DNA from: Siphonodentalium dalli
Taxonomy: Eukaryota; Mollusca; Scaphopoda; Gadilida; Siphonodentaliidae
Direction of reading: 5' to 3'
DNA length: 64,000 bases
Assembly (NCBI GenBank): GCA_032622095.1
Contig: CP136069.1
Location: 49,894,760 to 49,958,759, forward strand
Shown one piece after another: positions 1 to 10,984 of this stretch. The notes under the pieces are model-generated. The model did not search any database and was not told the DNA's origin. It was given only the letters and a program-made list of their open reading frames with translations. Position numbers and translations under genes: made by a program. The first letter of the stretch is position 1. Every line of letters begins with the position of its first letter.

Positions 1-1325
1 ATATCGCAATATTCTGCGCTCAATATCGCAATAATAAGCGCGACAGATATTTGGTATTTCGATATAATCGCGCCTTTTTCGAAATTAAGCGCGCTCAATA
101 TCGCAATAAAGGCGTGTCTCAATATACCACTTCTTCTGACTGGTATATACTGTACCCCTCGTTCTGGTGTTCTCCGCCCGCTCGAACGGTTTACTCTCAC
201 CCACGTTGTGTAATTCATTCTGGTATTTGTATGTCTCTAGCATATCACCTCTGAATCGGCGATATTTTAGGACATCAAACAGAGGTTTATCATTCTGTCT
301 CTATAACTTAATTTTCGAAATATCGGCACCATTTTTGTTGCTCGCCTCTGCACCTGTTCAATGGTCATGCTTCTGTTCTTGTGATGAGGGTTCCAAGCCG
401 TGTTGCAATATTCCAGTATTAGTCCAGTGCATTTATGGTTTCACCTCAAAATAATTGCAACACAAAGTTTCTCAGTGCGAATAAGTACTTTAACCCATCA
501 CAAATAATATATTAAAAATCAACAAGAATCAAGAAATGCGAAATTGATGAATTTTGTGAAATAAATTTGTCAAAATTTGGTAAAATACTCATTTTATAGC
601 TTTTTAAAAGGATGTTTATAAAAAACTTCCTTTCACATGTCCTTCCATTTATATATCCATTTTGTAGAGTGCACAACCTTGATTACAGGACAGAAAACAT
701 TTCCTAGATACGTTCAGTATTTTGTGAGTTATGTACCTCCAAAATTTGGAGTTTGTCCAATTTCGGAGGCTCAATTTCTCAAAATTAGTTAAAATCCATT
801 TTTTATGGTCTTGTATTTTAAAAAATAAAGAAAATGAAGGGATTCCTTGTTGTTTTAGTCATTTCCTCTCTAGGTTGTGCACAAAATATGATTTCTTTAT
901 GCATCTATGATTGAGAGGACAAAAATATTCTTAAACAAAATGTGTGTTCCACCATTGTATGAACAGCCAAATTTGCCTGTGGTCCAGAACCGGCGTGATG
1001 AAATAGCATATTTGATGTCATACAAATCAATAATTATATATCCATATTCCCTGTCTTTCTCATAATCACTTAAGTATACATCGTTAAACACATTGTAAAG
1101 GAATTTCCCAAATCATGGTATAGAAAATCAAATTATGGCCCTATGAATCTTTAGAAAAATGCCATTTTGAGGCGTTTTTTGTTAATTTTTAAAGGTTTTT
1201 GTGTATAAATTGTAAAAACAATGTATGTGTAATGTGCAAAATCATTTGAACTTTCCTCCTGAAACACTTTAGTGTTGAAATAAATGCCTTATGTTGGATA
1301 TGTCAATGAATGTCACTGAATTTCA
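1..1325. other. No gene seen; AT-rich sequence
   Basis: Only short open frames without recognisable domains occur here. The first 120 bases repeat the phrase CGCTCAATATCGCAATAA, which looks like degraded satellite or repeat sequence. The rest is AT-rich with no feature I can support. Confidence 0.6.
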
Positions 1326-1879
1326 CTAATTTTTCTGGAAACTGAGCCGATTTCGATGAAACTTGCTATGTTGGGGTATTTTCGGCCGGGGAGTGACATA
1401 GGCCTATCAATTTGCCCGTGCGAAGTGACCTTGACCTTGAAATCGGGTCATTTCAAGGTCAAACGCACGAATATCACGGGATTTTGATGAAACTTGGTAT
1501 GGGGGGGGTACTTTCGTATGAGGAGTCTCATAAGCCTATTCATTTGTCCGTGCGACGTGACCTTGACCTTGAAATCGGGTCAATTCAAGGTCAAATTGCG
1601 AATTTTGATGGGATTTTGACGAAATTTGATACGTAGGGTTACTTTTGTCCACTGAGTGTATTGGACGGGTCGAGTCGTGACCCCGACCTCACCTTGACCT
1701 TCAAAATGATCAATTCGAGGTCAAATCTGGTAAAACCGGAGGATTTCGACGGGAACGTTTGTCGGGTAATTTTGTTCGGGCAGTGTTTTGGACTGGTCAA
1801 ATCGTGACCCCACATGACCTTGACCTTCAAAATGAACAATTCAAGGTCAAAGCCCGGACGAAGTCGGGTCACCTTCTAG
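1326..1879 (+). mobile_element. Helitron-like element (type B), 3' end
   Basis: The 3' end shows the Helitron signature: a GC hairpin (CCCGGACGAAGTCGGG), a 7-base spacer, then CTAG followed by T. The body has direct copies of a unit containing TGACCTTGACCTTCAAAAT and its complement ATTCAAGGTCAA, so each unit can fold on itself. The left edge near 1326 begins at the shared phrase GCCGATTTCGATGAAACTTG and lacks the usual AT-rich 5' cap, so it is probably truncated. There is no Rep/helicase ORF, so it is non-autonomous. Class assignment rests on terminal structure only. Confidence 0.65.
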
Positions 1880-2263
1880 TCTCATATATATTTGAAGACC
1901 TCTGTCTGTCTGTATGTCTGTATGTATGTATGTCATTTATACAAATCTACGATTCTCGACCGATCGGGACGAAACTTGGTACGTGTGTGTAGCTTGACCA
2001 GGCGGTCGTCGATGTCGTATCGGTGAGCCCGTGCGGCGCCCGCTTCGCGCATGCGCAGACGAGATCTCGGAAACGGGTGGAGTTATCCGACTTGAAATTT
2101 GCTATGTGAATGTATCTTTCCCCGGATACGAATTTTATCGGGTCGCCGAGCCCGTTCGACGCCAGCTTCGCGCATGCGCAGACCAGATCTCGGAAACGGG
2201 TGGAGCTATCGACTTGAAATTTGGTTTTTGAATAGCCCGCACAACGTCGGGCTCATCGGCTAG
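1880..2263 (+). mobile_element. Helitron-like element (type A)
   Basis: Begins directly after the CTAG of the previous copy with TCTCATATATATTTGAAGAC and a (TCTG)n/(TATG)n tract. A GC-rich body follows containing TTCGCGCATGCGCAGAC twice. It ends in the hairpin AGCCCGCACAACGTCGGGCT, six bases, then CTAG. It is one of a head-to-tail series. Short open frames in the body recur in every copy and shift phase between copies, so they are not genes. Confidence 0.65.
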
Positions 2264-2720
2264 TCTATTATATATTTTGGGAAATCTGTCTGTCTGTGTG
2301 TCTGTCTGTTCGCGATGGACTCAAAAACGCCAAGCCGATTTCGATGAAAATTGGTATTTGGGGGTACTTTCGGCCGGGGAGTGGCATGGGCCTATTAATT
2401 TGCCCATGCGACGGGTTTTCGATGAAAATTAATGTCTAGGGATACTTTCGTATGGGAAGTGTCCTAAGCATATTCGTTTACCCGTGCGACGTGACCTTGA
2501 CCTTGAAATCGGGTCAATTCAAGTTCAAATCGCGAATTTTGATGGGATTTCGACGAAATTTGATACGTAGGGTTACTTTTGTCCACTGAGTGTTTTGGAC
2601 GGGTCAAATCGTGACCCCAACTGACCTTGACCTTCAAAATGGACAATTCAAGGTCAAATCGCGCAATTCGCCGAAAAGCAGAGGGGAAACAGCCCGGACG
2701 AAGTCGGGTCCACCTGTTAG
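2264..2720 (+). mobile_element. Helitron-like element (type B)
   Basis: Starts TCTATTATATATTTTGGG plus a (TCTG)n tract immediately after the preceding CTAG. The body has GACCTTGACCTTCAAAATG units, and the end carries a CGGACGAAGTCGGGTCC hairpin followed by CACCTGTTAG. The terminal TTAG instead of CTAG is a point variant of the 3' signature. Confidence 0.6.
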
Positions 2721-3473
2721 AATATATATATTTTGGGACTTTTGTCTGTCTGTCTGTCTGTCTGTTAGCTATGACCGGGAAAACTGCCGGACATATTTTG
2801 ACGAAATTTAATACCTCGGGGTAATTTTTTCCAGAAAGTGTTTTGGACGGGTCAAATTGTGACCCCGACCTGACCTTGATCTTCAAAAAGGTCAATTCAA
2901 GGTCAAATCGGGTAAAACGGACGGATTTCGACGAAATTTGATACCTAGTGGTACTTTTGTCCCGGGAGTGTTTTGGACGGGTCAATTCGTGACCCCGATC
3001 TGACCTTGACCTTCAAAATTGTCAATTCAAGGTCAAATCGCGAATTTTGACGGGATTTCGACGACATTTGATACCTAGGGTTATTTTTGTCCGAGGAGTG
3101 TTTTGGGCGGGTCGAATCGTGACCCCAACCTGACCTTGACCTTCAAAATTATCAATTCATGGTCAAATCGGGTAAAACCGGATGGATTTCGACGGGTACT
3201 TTTGGCGGGTACTTTTGTCCGGGGAGTGTTTTGGACGGGTCAAATCGTGACCCTGACATTGACCTTCAAAATGGTCAATTAAAGGTCAAGTCGCGCAATT
3301 CACCGAAAAGCAGAGGGGAAACAACCGGGACGAAGTCGGGCCCGCGCCTTTCGACGGATTTCGATGTCAGATCCACTGAGGTTTTCAAAACCAGCTATTT
3401 GAAAATTGGTCTCTGAAGTCCGGATGAAAGCAGAGGGGGAAACAGCCCGGACGAAGTCGGGTCACCCTGCTAG
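2721..3473 (+). mobile_element. Helitron-like element (type B, expanded body)
   Basis: AT-rich 5' cap with (TCTG)n, then four near-repeats of a roughly 130-base unit (each with GTGTTTTGGACGGGTCAA and GACCTTCAAAA), ending in hairpin CCCGGACGAAGTCGGG and CTAG at 3470-3473. Internal unit number explains why it is longer than neighbouring copies. Confidence 0.62.
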
Positions 3474-4682
3474 TATATATATATTTCTTTGGCTTCGGGA
3501 GTAAAAAATATTTGATTCGAGTCGATGAACCAACCCATCAAAGCTCAGAGTGATCAGATATCGATTTTTGAATTTTGTTTTTTCTCGAGATGTGCAATTA
3601 TTTGTGACCCAAAAAAACGTTGTCAAAAGGATTGTCTCGGACAAAATAGCGAATGAAGATGGATAACGCTAAAATCAAGTGGTAATAGCGATTTACGGCC
3701 ATATTTCTTTGAACAAAATGTTATTAAACGTGCAGTGAAGGGATGTGCATAAATTATGAAAAACAATATTTGATACCAGAGGGGTTATATATTTGGCTAG
3801 ATCATTGCATGTCATGAATCTCTACTCTGGCTACGTCCGCAGAATTCATAATCCACCAGTTCAAATCATAGGAACTTGCTCATGTTCTGATGGGGAAGTT
3901 TGCAATATATTACTTAATAGGTATAATACCTGTTCCCTAGTTAATAATTATGCACCGGTATTCCACAGTAAATGTAGATTCCATGCAGCTCGATATTGCA
4001 TGCTTGATATAACATAGGTCAATTTGTTGAGCCAAGTCTGATTGGCATCCCTTACAATCGTGGAAATTTTTTGCGGGTAGTCAATTCAATGTTTATTGAG
4101 ATATCGACTCACAAACATGGCAAAACAAATCATGCAATATAGGGTTGGTACCATAGCCAAAGAAATATATTCCCTGCGTTGTGTGTTGAATGCTATAATG
4201 TTCTCCGTCAGAACATCAAGTTGAAATTCATGAAATGAACCAATTCTCGTCGACTCATTCCTGTATTGTATAAAAGAAATATATTCAGCACATGCTTTGG
4301 AAACAGATATGATCGAACATTTTACTACCAGATATGGTTTGAAATACATCTCAACATAATTATAGATTATTATATTATAATTGGTATTGTGTTCCTGTCT
4401 GAAACGTCCCTTGTATCTATAGATGAACATTTAAAATAACCAGCCAATTATTGACAACGGAAACAATTGTTCTCACAGGGACAAATGAGATCCAACAGAA
4501 ACGCCGCGTCGCGCATCGACAAAGATAGCGACGCCGGGAAAGATTGCGAGATCGGCAATTTCCGCGGTCTGATCGCAGCGACGTCTTTCGATAGAATTGT
4601 TACATCATGCGCGTGTGCCAATCGGGTCAAAAATCCAACTAAATATATCCGTTTTATGTTTGTTTTAATATTTACTTTTCAA
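3474..4682. other. Unannotated; one dispersed repeat fragment
   Basis: Positions 3482-3675 share blocks with two other loci: the part around GATTCGAGTCGATGAACC matches 24740-24830 in reverse, and GATGGATAACGCTAAAATCA matches the hairpin at 42722-42803. These look like pieces of one dispersed element. The remainder to 4682 shows no gene, RNA or repeat I can support. Confidence 0.5.
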
Positions 4683-4882
4683 ATTCTGAGATCCGTTTTA
4701 TGTTCATTCCAATTTCAACTTTTTAATTCTAATATTTTAATTCCAACATTATATCTTTTAGTAGTAGATTTGTATTTAGCTTCTAACTTTGAAGCTACAA
4801 TTAAAATATTGAAATAAAAATATTAAGTTAGAATTAAAATATTAAGTTGGAGTTGAAATAATAAGTTAGAATTGAAACATTA
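4683..4882. repeat. AT-rich imperfect inverted repeat
   Basis: The phrases TTTTAATTCTAATATTTTAA and, further right, AGTTAGAATTAAAATATTAA are mutual complements, giving a weak fold-back of simple sequence directly left of the TIR element at 4883. Confidence 0.4.
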
Positions 4883-5379
4883 AAGACACGGTTGGCCTTG
4901 GCGGTGGGTATCCTGTGAAAATATCTCCACCCGTCAAAAACCGCCACAAACAGAAAGAACATCAAAATTTAGATAGACTTTGTCCGTATACAAATAAGAA
5001 ATATCGCATAAACAGTATGTTATGGTCATATGTTTGACCATTGTTATGTAAACAAAAGCATAAAAAGTTACTTTTCTGGTGTTTGTTTATATTATGACGG
5101 TAAACATAAAGAGCGTTCTTTGTTGATGAATACCTGATATGGAACTAATAAAGAGCGTTTATGCCATTTGTGTGTGATTAGCCAGTAGCATTGTGCTGTC
5201 TTCTGTAACACAATCAGGATCTTGCTAAGGTAAAATATAGTAGGTCTTTATGATAACATGCTGTTTACGCGATGGTCATGGTATATATGAACGGAACTGT
5301 ATGCGTTTTAATGTTTTTTCTGTTTACGGTGTTTAGAACAAATATGAATATTTTCGACAATTAAGGCCGCACGTGCCTT
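4883..5379 (+). mobile_element. 497-bp TIR element (Tc1/mariner-type MITE), copy 1
   Basis: Flanked on both sides by TA (4881-4882, 5380-5381). The left end AAGACACGGTTGGCCTTGG and the right end read inward, AAGGCACGTGCGGCCTTAA, form an imperfect ~20-bp TIR. Three more copies lie at 23307, 59580 and 60079, all 496-497 bp, so the boundaries are defined by comparison. No transposase is encoded. It carries two ATAAAGAGCGTT motifs 41-42 bp apart. TA duplication with no coding capacity suggests mobilisation by a Tc1/mariner-type transposase; this is inference. Confidence 0.8.
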
Positions 5380-5381
5380 TA

Positions 5382-6090
5382 ATCCTTATATTTATATACA
5401 TTTAGCGAAAAAGCCACTTTTGTAAATATATTTAAATCGAAAAGTGTATCGTGACAAGATGAGCCCAAAATACACAATAGCACCCTTGGCAAAAGTTAAT
5501 AGGAACAATTTCTCTTCATGTTGAAACCCGATGATGTATTAAGTCAATCCTGCGCGAGTCAAAATGCGCCCAAAGCATTACGCGTTCGTCTTTCCAAACC
5601 TAATGACGTATCGATGGTGTTATTAGCTTGGTGTTATGAGGCGTTACGCATTCACCGAGAAATAACTGCAACTAGCCACGTGGGCGCCGACCAATCAGAA
5701 TGCTGGATTTAGTGATGACAACACTTAGTGTGTAAATATACGGACATGGCTCATTCGAGCTACCAAATTCTGTATTATACGTAATTTGGAAGGAGGTATA
5801 ATATAGATTTTTAATATTGATATACACTCTTCATATGCTGGCCATATGCTATTTGCCAGCTGTTTAAAAAAAATCATACAGAAGTGAAAGAAACGCTCTT
5901 TATTTCTTCCATATCAGGGATACACTAATACGGAACGCTCTTTTCTGTTCCATCTCGCAAACGGCTGTTGTTATTTGTTTGTTTGGATATATATAGATAA
6001 CTTTTTACGATTCCAGTGCGTCTTTCTGTGACAAATAATGCTCATATAAGGGTATAGTTCAAATACTCGATACCGGGACAATTGTTTGAT
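5382..6090. other. Unannotated; decayed MITE remnant
   Basis: Positions 5882-5950, read on the minus strand, match the middle of the 497-bp TIR element, including CCTGATATGGA between two AAAGAGCGTT motifs. Otherwise I see nothing supportable. Confidence 0.5.
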
Positions 6091-6520
6091 TTAAGGAGGA
6101 GGTCAAGTGACCAATTTTGAATGGCCATTTCCATGCAAATATCCATAGCAAAAGTTGCAGAGTTGCAAATATTTCTGGGTATGACTATGAATGTGTGCGG
6201 TATTGAAAACAATATATATTTATCTGTCGGGTCGGCTTATTATTTGTTCCATTAGAATGTTAATTTATTGATTTTTTATTTTTTATTGATTTTTCAAAAC
6301 TAGATCAAGTGTTGTATTTGCAGAAAAAACAATTCTCAAAAATAAATGTATAGCAAACATTGCCAATTTACCAAGCCCAGCCACCAGATAAATGTTATGT
6401 CTGTTTTATGATATGGCTGCTTTAGTTCCTAGATAATTGCTTCATATAACTCATAACTTTTGCTGGGGAGATTTGAATGGAAATCCCATTTCAAAATTGG
6501 TCACTTGACCTCCTCCTTAA
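6091..6520. mobile_element. 430-bp TIR element with TTAA ends
   Basis: The ends are inverted copies: TTAAGGAGGAGGTCAAGTGA at left and its complement at right, with matching continuing for about 50 bases (CCAATTTTGAA, then a weaker block with CATTTCCAT). TTAA at both extremes could be a 4-bp target duplication (piggyBac/Kolobok style) or part of the TIR. A diverged piece of the same TIR occurs near 16330. No ORF of note. Confidence 0.7.
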
Positions 6521-7370
6521 TTTCTTGCAGACATTCATGATTTCAGGCGGTAGACTGAGCGCATACCCTATTGTTGGGTTCATAGTCTGGATAATGCAGT
6601 TTGTTGTTTTTTTGTTCAATATTTCCTGTTAAACTGTCTATCGACGTACCTAAAACCCACTTTTTACATAATTGAACATATCTATCATATTATGTGGGTG
6701 AACAGGTGTTGGTATAGAACTATAGCATGCATACATGGTTATACAGGATAATGATTATCCCCTTCAAATTATTGTTAGTTTGAAAATGAGATTTAAAAAA
6801 CAAACACGCCTCCTTAACCTCCTTAACTGGTGACCGCTGTCCAAATTGTAATTTTAGTTGTGAGAAGCCTGCATTCAAAGCCTAAATTTAACAATCATCG
6901 CATAACCTCTACCTATATGTGCCTACTTTAATAATATACCTATTTAAAATTCAAACTGACCATTGTTCACATTCCTTTCTACTATATAACCCATACAATT
7001 GTTAGTAAAAGACGTCACTGAATCTTTCATATTCTATTCAATCGTGGACAGTGCTATTCATTTGGAGCCTTCGAAAAGTTACATTTACGCTTTGTAGCTT
7101 ATCTCGATATAAATTCATGTGCTCTATACCCGTAAGGCTATCATAAAAGGTGCTTCCCACCGCTGATACGATTGATTTAAAACTGCTAACACAGGTAAGG
7201 TAATTCTGTTATGATTTCAGATAACTTTTCGTCAATGAACATTTTAATTAATTAATACTTAGTACAACTTATTACTCCCATTGTGGGTGTTTACTGCTTC
7301 GTTTTTCTGGTCGTGCCAGTGGAGCGATGGGGATATCTAGCTGTTCAATTCAATTTATTCCGGTGATCAC
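6521..7370. other. Unannotated spacer
   Basis: A ~45-base block at 6627-6672 recurs inverted at 42606-42652 (both contain GTACGTCGATAGACAG or its complement), marking a dispersed repeat. Nothing else is recognised. It forms the target flank of the LINE insertion that follows. Confidence 0.45.
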
Positions 7371-7385
7371 ATAGTGATTTAACAG
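7371..7385. repeat. Target-site duplication, left copy
   Basis: ATAGTGATTTAACAG here is repeated exactly at 10354-10368, bracketing the LINE. A perfect 13-15-bp duplication is typical of target-primed reverse transcription and points to a recent insertion. Confidence 0.9.
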
Positions 7386-7410
7386 AGGGCACTCGCACCA
7401 AAGTTACTCG

Positions 7411-9801
7411 TTGTATAAAGAATCAAAGCGATTATTTCGAAAAGAATTACGCAAATGCAATTCGAAATTCATAGCCGACCAGAATAATAAATTAGACCAA
7501 GCTGCCGAAATGGACCAGGAACTATTTTTTAGAAAATTTTATTCGGTTAGATCTAAACGAAAAGAGACAAATAGCAGCATATTTGTGGTTGATGACATCA
7601 CGCTTAGAACACGCAATGAAATAACTGATGCATGGGCAAATTATTATGAAACTTTATATTCCCCGCTTAGGTCCGATGAATTTGACAACTCTTTCTTTAA
7701 CGACATTAATGAACTGGTGTCTGATCTCTTAAATGACCCCGACCGTGGGCCATACGATGACATAATGACATACCCTGTGTCCATGGAAGAACTGACAACG
7801 GTCTTAAAATCACTGAAAAGAGGCAAAGCTGCCGGCTCAGATTTATTATGTTACGAACACATCATATATGGTGGACATCACTTAATTATACACTTAGCAA
7901 AGCTACTCTCATATATGCTTCGTTTTTCACATATCCCCAAAAGAGCTAAATTAGGTGTGATTGTGTCGTTGTACAAGGGAGGGGGCAAATCGAAATCAAA
8001 GTTCGACAGTTACCGAGCCATCACCTTACTCCCAGTCATATACAAAATACTTGAAAGAATCGTTCTGAACCGCATGGAGAGAAACGCCCCTAACCTGATA
8101 ACAACCCACCCTTTACAACACGGTTTTCAAAAAAAAATAAGCTGTCTTATGTCATCATACATAATTCAGGAAAGCATTTCGTATGCAGGGGGAAATAATT
8201 CACGTCTTTTCGCATGTTTTCTAGATGTACGCAAAGCCTTTGATACTGTCTGGATCAACGGCCTTCTATACAAGCTTTTTGAACGGGGCGCAAATTGTGG
8301 TCTTTTGCGTTTATTCAACCAATTCTTAACTGGCGTGAGCTGCAATATACGTCACGAAAATCTTACATCACGTATAATATCTATTAGCCAGGGAACAAGG
8401 CAGGGAAGTACCCTCGCTCCGATTTTCTACGCCATCTACATAGACAGTTTGCTCAGTGAGCTCGAACACTCGAACTTTGGTTTCAGGCTGCGAGATATCA
8501 ACTGCTCGTCTCCCACACAGGCAGATGATATGACACTCCTCTCGCTTTCATCATATGGCATACAAAAAATGTGTAATATATGTGGCAATTATAGTAAAAA
8601 ATGGCGATTTATGTATAACCAACAGAAATGTCAGGTAATTATCTTCAATGAGAAATCTAAATACGCCTCTATCAATCGCACATGGATGCTAAATGGCATA
8701 GCCGTTAATAAAACGGATTCAGTCACGCACCTGGGCATACCATTACACAAAAGTGACTTTCCAAACACTCTTACAGAAAGTGTCAGCTCAAAAATTCGGT
8801 CGACATATCTTATGTTAAGCACTGCTGGTCTGTACGCAGGAGGCATAACCCCTCAGAGTTCAATGGTAATATATAAATCAGTGGTACTTTCTCGTGGACT
8901 TTACGGTTCAGAATTTCTATGTGGCTTATCAGCCTCAAACTTGATCAAGCTCGAAAGAGTTCACAGATTTTGCTTGAAGCGTATTCAGGGCCTACCTGCC
9001 CGATGCAGGACCGATGTCGTTACTGGCCTGCTAGGAACATATCCACTTCAAGTTAGTATTGATGCCAGAAAAATTTCACTCTTTGGAGCCCTTTGTCGAC
9101 TAACGCCTGGAAAGGCTTGTAAAACAATCTTTGAAACTAGGCTGTTTGATTACGTTTACTCACAGAACCCGACAACAACTTTTATTGGCGAAGTATTTTC
9201 ATTACTCGTGAAATACAACTTGACTGATGCAGTATATGAGTACATCAGGTCTGGCGTATTTCTCTCGAAAGAGTCGTGGAAGGCGCTAACGAGAAATAAT
9301 ATTCGAAACACAACCGAGTCAGATTGGAAAATTAGAACGGAAATTGACCCATCATTCAATCGGTTTCGGATTGTACATGACAACCTAAACATATCTGATC
9401 TTTGGCGACTCTGTCGAAAATTTTCACATAATAAACATTCCTATCTAACCACAGCTCTTGTGATCGATGCAACAACGTACTTAAACGAAGCACTAATCCA
9501 GTGTCCTAACTGCTATAAAATGTACCTTGATAAAGTACAGCACGTTCTCATTGAATGCAGTTCCCTGACATCACTACGGAATAATATGTTTTTTGATATT
9601 ATTGATCGTTATGGCGTAGAATGTTTTATCAAGATTGATGATCTTTCAATGGACGATATGATCTTGCTTCATTTGACTCATATTACTGGTGATATGTGTA
9701 CAGCAGTGGATGATATAGACGTCTTTCTGGACTTCATGGTAACGATTACTGCCAAATTATGGATGTGGTACAATGCACTCTTGCAGAGAAATATTTCCTA
9801 G
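7411..9801 (+). CDS. Non-LTR reverse transcriptase (ORF2, N-truncated)
   Basis: A 796-codon uninterrupted frame starting at a TTG, with no real ATG start because the element is 5' truncated at 7386. Reverse-transcriptase landmarks in order: the KAAGSD/LYKGGG region (about residues 137-195), SYRAITLLPVIYKILERIV (~208-226), FLDVRKAFDTVW (~270-281), the QGTRQGSTLAPIFYAIYID block (~328-346) and the catalytic box QADD at residue ~370 (bases 8518-8529). A C-terminal CPNC...HVLIEC zinc knuckle lies near residue 697. The first residue of the usual F/YADD box is Gln, which is unusual. There is no endonuclease domain. It lies in the Jockey/I/CR1 superfamily by motif style. The frame is intact, so the parent copy was probably active recently. 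Confidence 0.9.
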   Translation: MYKESKRLFRKELRKCNSKFIADQNNKLDQAAEMDQELFFRKFYSVRSKRKETNSSIFVVDDITLRTRNEITDAWANYYETLYSPLRSDEFDNSFFNDINELVSDLLNDPDRGPYDDIMTYPVSMEELTTVLKSLKRGKAAGSDLLCYEHIIYGGHHLIIHLAKLLSYMLRFSHIPKRAKLGVIVSLYKGGGKSKSKFDSYRAITLLPVIYKILERIVLNRMERNAPNLITTHPLQHGFQKKISCLMSSYIIQESISYAGGNNSRLFACFLDVRKAFDTVWINGLLYKLFERGANCGLLRLFNQFLTGVSCNIRHENLTSRIISISQGTRQGSTLAPIFYAIYIDSLLSELEHSNFGFRLRDINCSSPTQADDMTLLSLSSYGIQKMCNICGNYSKKWRFMYNQQKCQVIIFNEKSKYASINRTWMLNGIAVNKTDSVTHLGIPLHKSDFPNTLTESVSSKIRSTYLMLSTAGLYAGGITPQSSMVIYKSVVLSRGLYGSEFLCGLSASNLIKLERVHRFCLKRIQGLPARCRTDVVTGLLGTYPLQVSIDARKISLFGALCRLTPGKACKTIFETRLFDYVYSQNPTTTFIGEVFSLLVKYNLTDAVYEYIRSGVFLSKESWKALTRNNIRNTTESDWKIRTEIDPSFNRFRIVHDNLNISDLWRLCRKFSHNKHSYLTTALVIDATTYLNEALIQCPNCYKMYLDKVQHVLIECSSLTSLRNNMFFDIIDRYGVECFIKIDDLSMDDMILLHLTHITGDMCTAVDDIDVFLDFMVTITAKLWMWYNALLQRNIS

Positions 9802-9828
9802 TCCATTGAATATTACAAATCAGTCAGC

Positions 9829-9829
9829 C

Positions 9830-9862
<33 letters not shown>

Positions 9863-10152
9863 TATCATCATCGTCGTCACCACCATCGACATAATCATCG
9901 TCATCATCATCGCCGTCGTCCATGTCATCATCATAATCTTCATCGTCGTCATCGCCACCGTAATCATTGACGTCATCGTCATAATCTAATTTCCTCATCT
10001 TCAACATCATCTTCATCATCATGTACATCATCATCATCGTCATCATCATCATTATCATTATCATCATCATCATCAATATAGTCATCTTCTTCCTCATGTT
10101 CAACATTAACATCGTCATCATCGATCAACGTCGTCGTTCTCAACATCATCCC

Positions 10153-10186
<34 letters not shown>

Positions 10187-10199
10187 GTCAGTATATCCA
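9829..10199. repeat. (ATC)n microsatellite in LINE 3' UTR
   Basis: About 370 bases of CAT/ATC/GTC triplets lie between the LINE stop codon and its 3' tail. Poly-His, poly-Asp and poly-Met frames over it are artefacts of the triplet. Confidence 0.9.
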
Positions 10200-10353
10200 C
10201 CATTGTAGAAATGTAAATACGTCTTGCTTATCATATTTATTTGTGTTGTTTCTATAAAATTTAATAATGATATCTATTCATTATGTTGTGCATAACAATG
10301 TTATATTCTTTGTAAAATCTTCAATATCTGGAGGAAATAAAGATATAATAATA

Positions 10354-10368
10354 ATAGTGATTTAACAG
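10354..10368. repeat. Target-site duplication, right copy
   Basis: Exact match to 7371-7385. The junction with the (TAA)n tail is ambiguous by two bases. Confidence 0.9.
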
Positions 10369-10984
10369 ATTATAGAATTACAGCATCAGATACATAATAT
10401 ATATGCATGCACATGCGTTATAATGTATTGAGTACATATATACGGAAATATTGTAATGTTATGCTTGTTGCTTTTAAATGGTAATAATAATAATATTATA
10501 TTTGTTCTATGTGGTCCAGTTAGTGGGGTTTGTGTTATGAATGCTACTTAGCCTCAAGAGGACTTAAACAAGTCTAACACATTTCCGACGAAAATCGACA
10601 GGTTCCTTGTGTTTTTTTTCATTTCGGGAATTAAATAATTGCAGTAACGTATGTGAGTTTGGTCTTCGAAAATAATAAGGGCGAATATATCTCAGTCTCA
10701 ACGCGTGAATGTGTGAGCACTTAAGTATAATGTGGTATTAATCGCCCAGTTCTAAATTATAGAGGGTGCATTGCCGTTCCGAGTAGTCAACATTTTACCA
10801 TGAGCCCTGTTCAACGGGTTGTTTGTGATTTCTTGTTCGGAACAACATCATCAGGTTGTGTACAAATTTGTCGTTGTCCAAAGATAGGTAGTGTTCTCTT
10901 TCGAAATTTGTCTTAAGCTTCTACTATGGGAATTTGTGATTCCTCAAGTAATATGAAATATACAAATTCTCAGGTATGCCTAAT
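10369..10984. other. Unannotated spacer
   Basis: AT-rich sequence between the LINE and the fold-back element. I see no gene, RNA or repeat that I can support. Confidence 0.5.

Larger units (their letters stand above)
7386..10353 (+). mobile_element. 5'-truncated Jockey/I-group LINE
   Basis: A non-LTR retrotransposon copy bounded by perfect target-site duplications. It contains the reverse transcriptase ORF, a 3' untranslated region with a long (ATC)n microsatellite, an AATAAA at about 10334, and a terminal (TAA)n tail (ATAATAATAAT) instead of poly(A). The reading frame is open right up to the 5' junction, so the copy was truncated inside ORF2 and has lost ORF1 and the endonuclease. The (TAA)n tail recalls I-clade elements; the exact clade is not established. 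Confidence 0.88.

Noticed and set aside
9773-10257. Poly-His, poly-Asp and poly-Met open frames
   Set aside because: They follow from the (ATC)n microsatellite in the LINE 3' UTR; no unique sequence or start context supports a protein.
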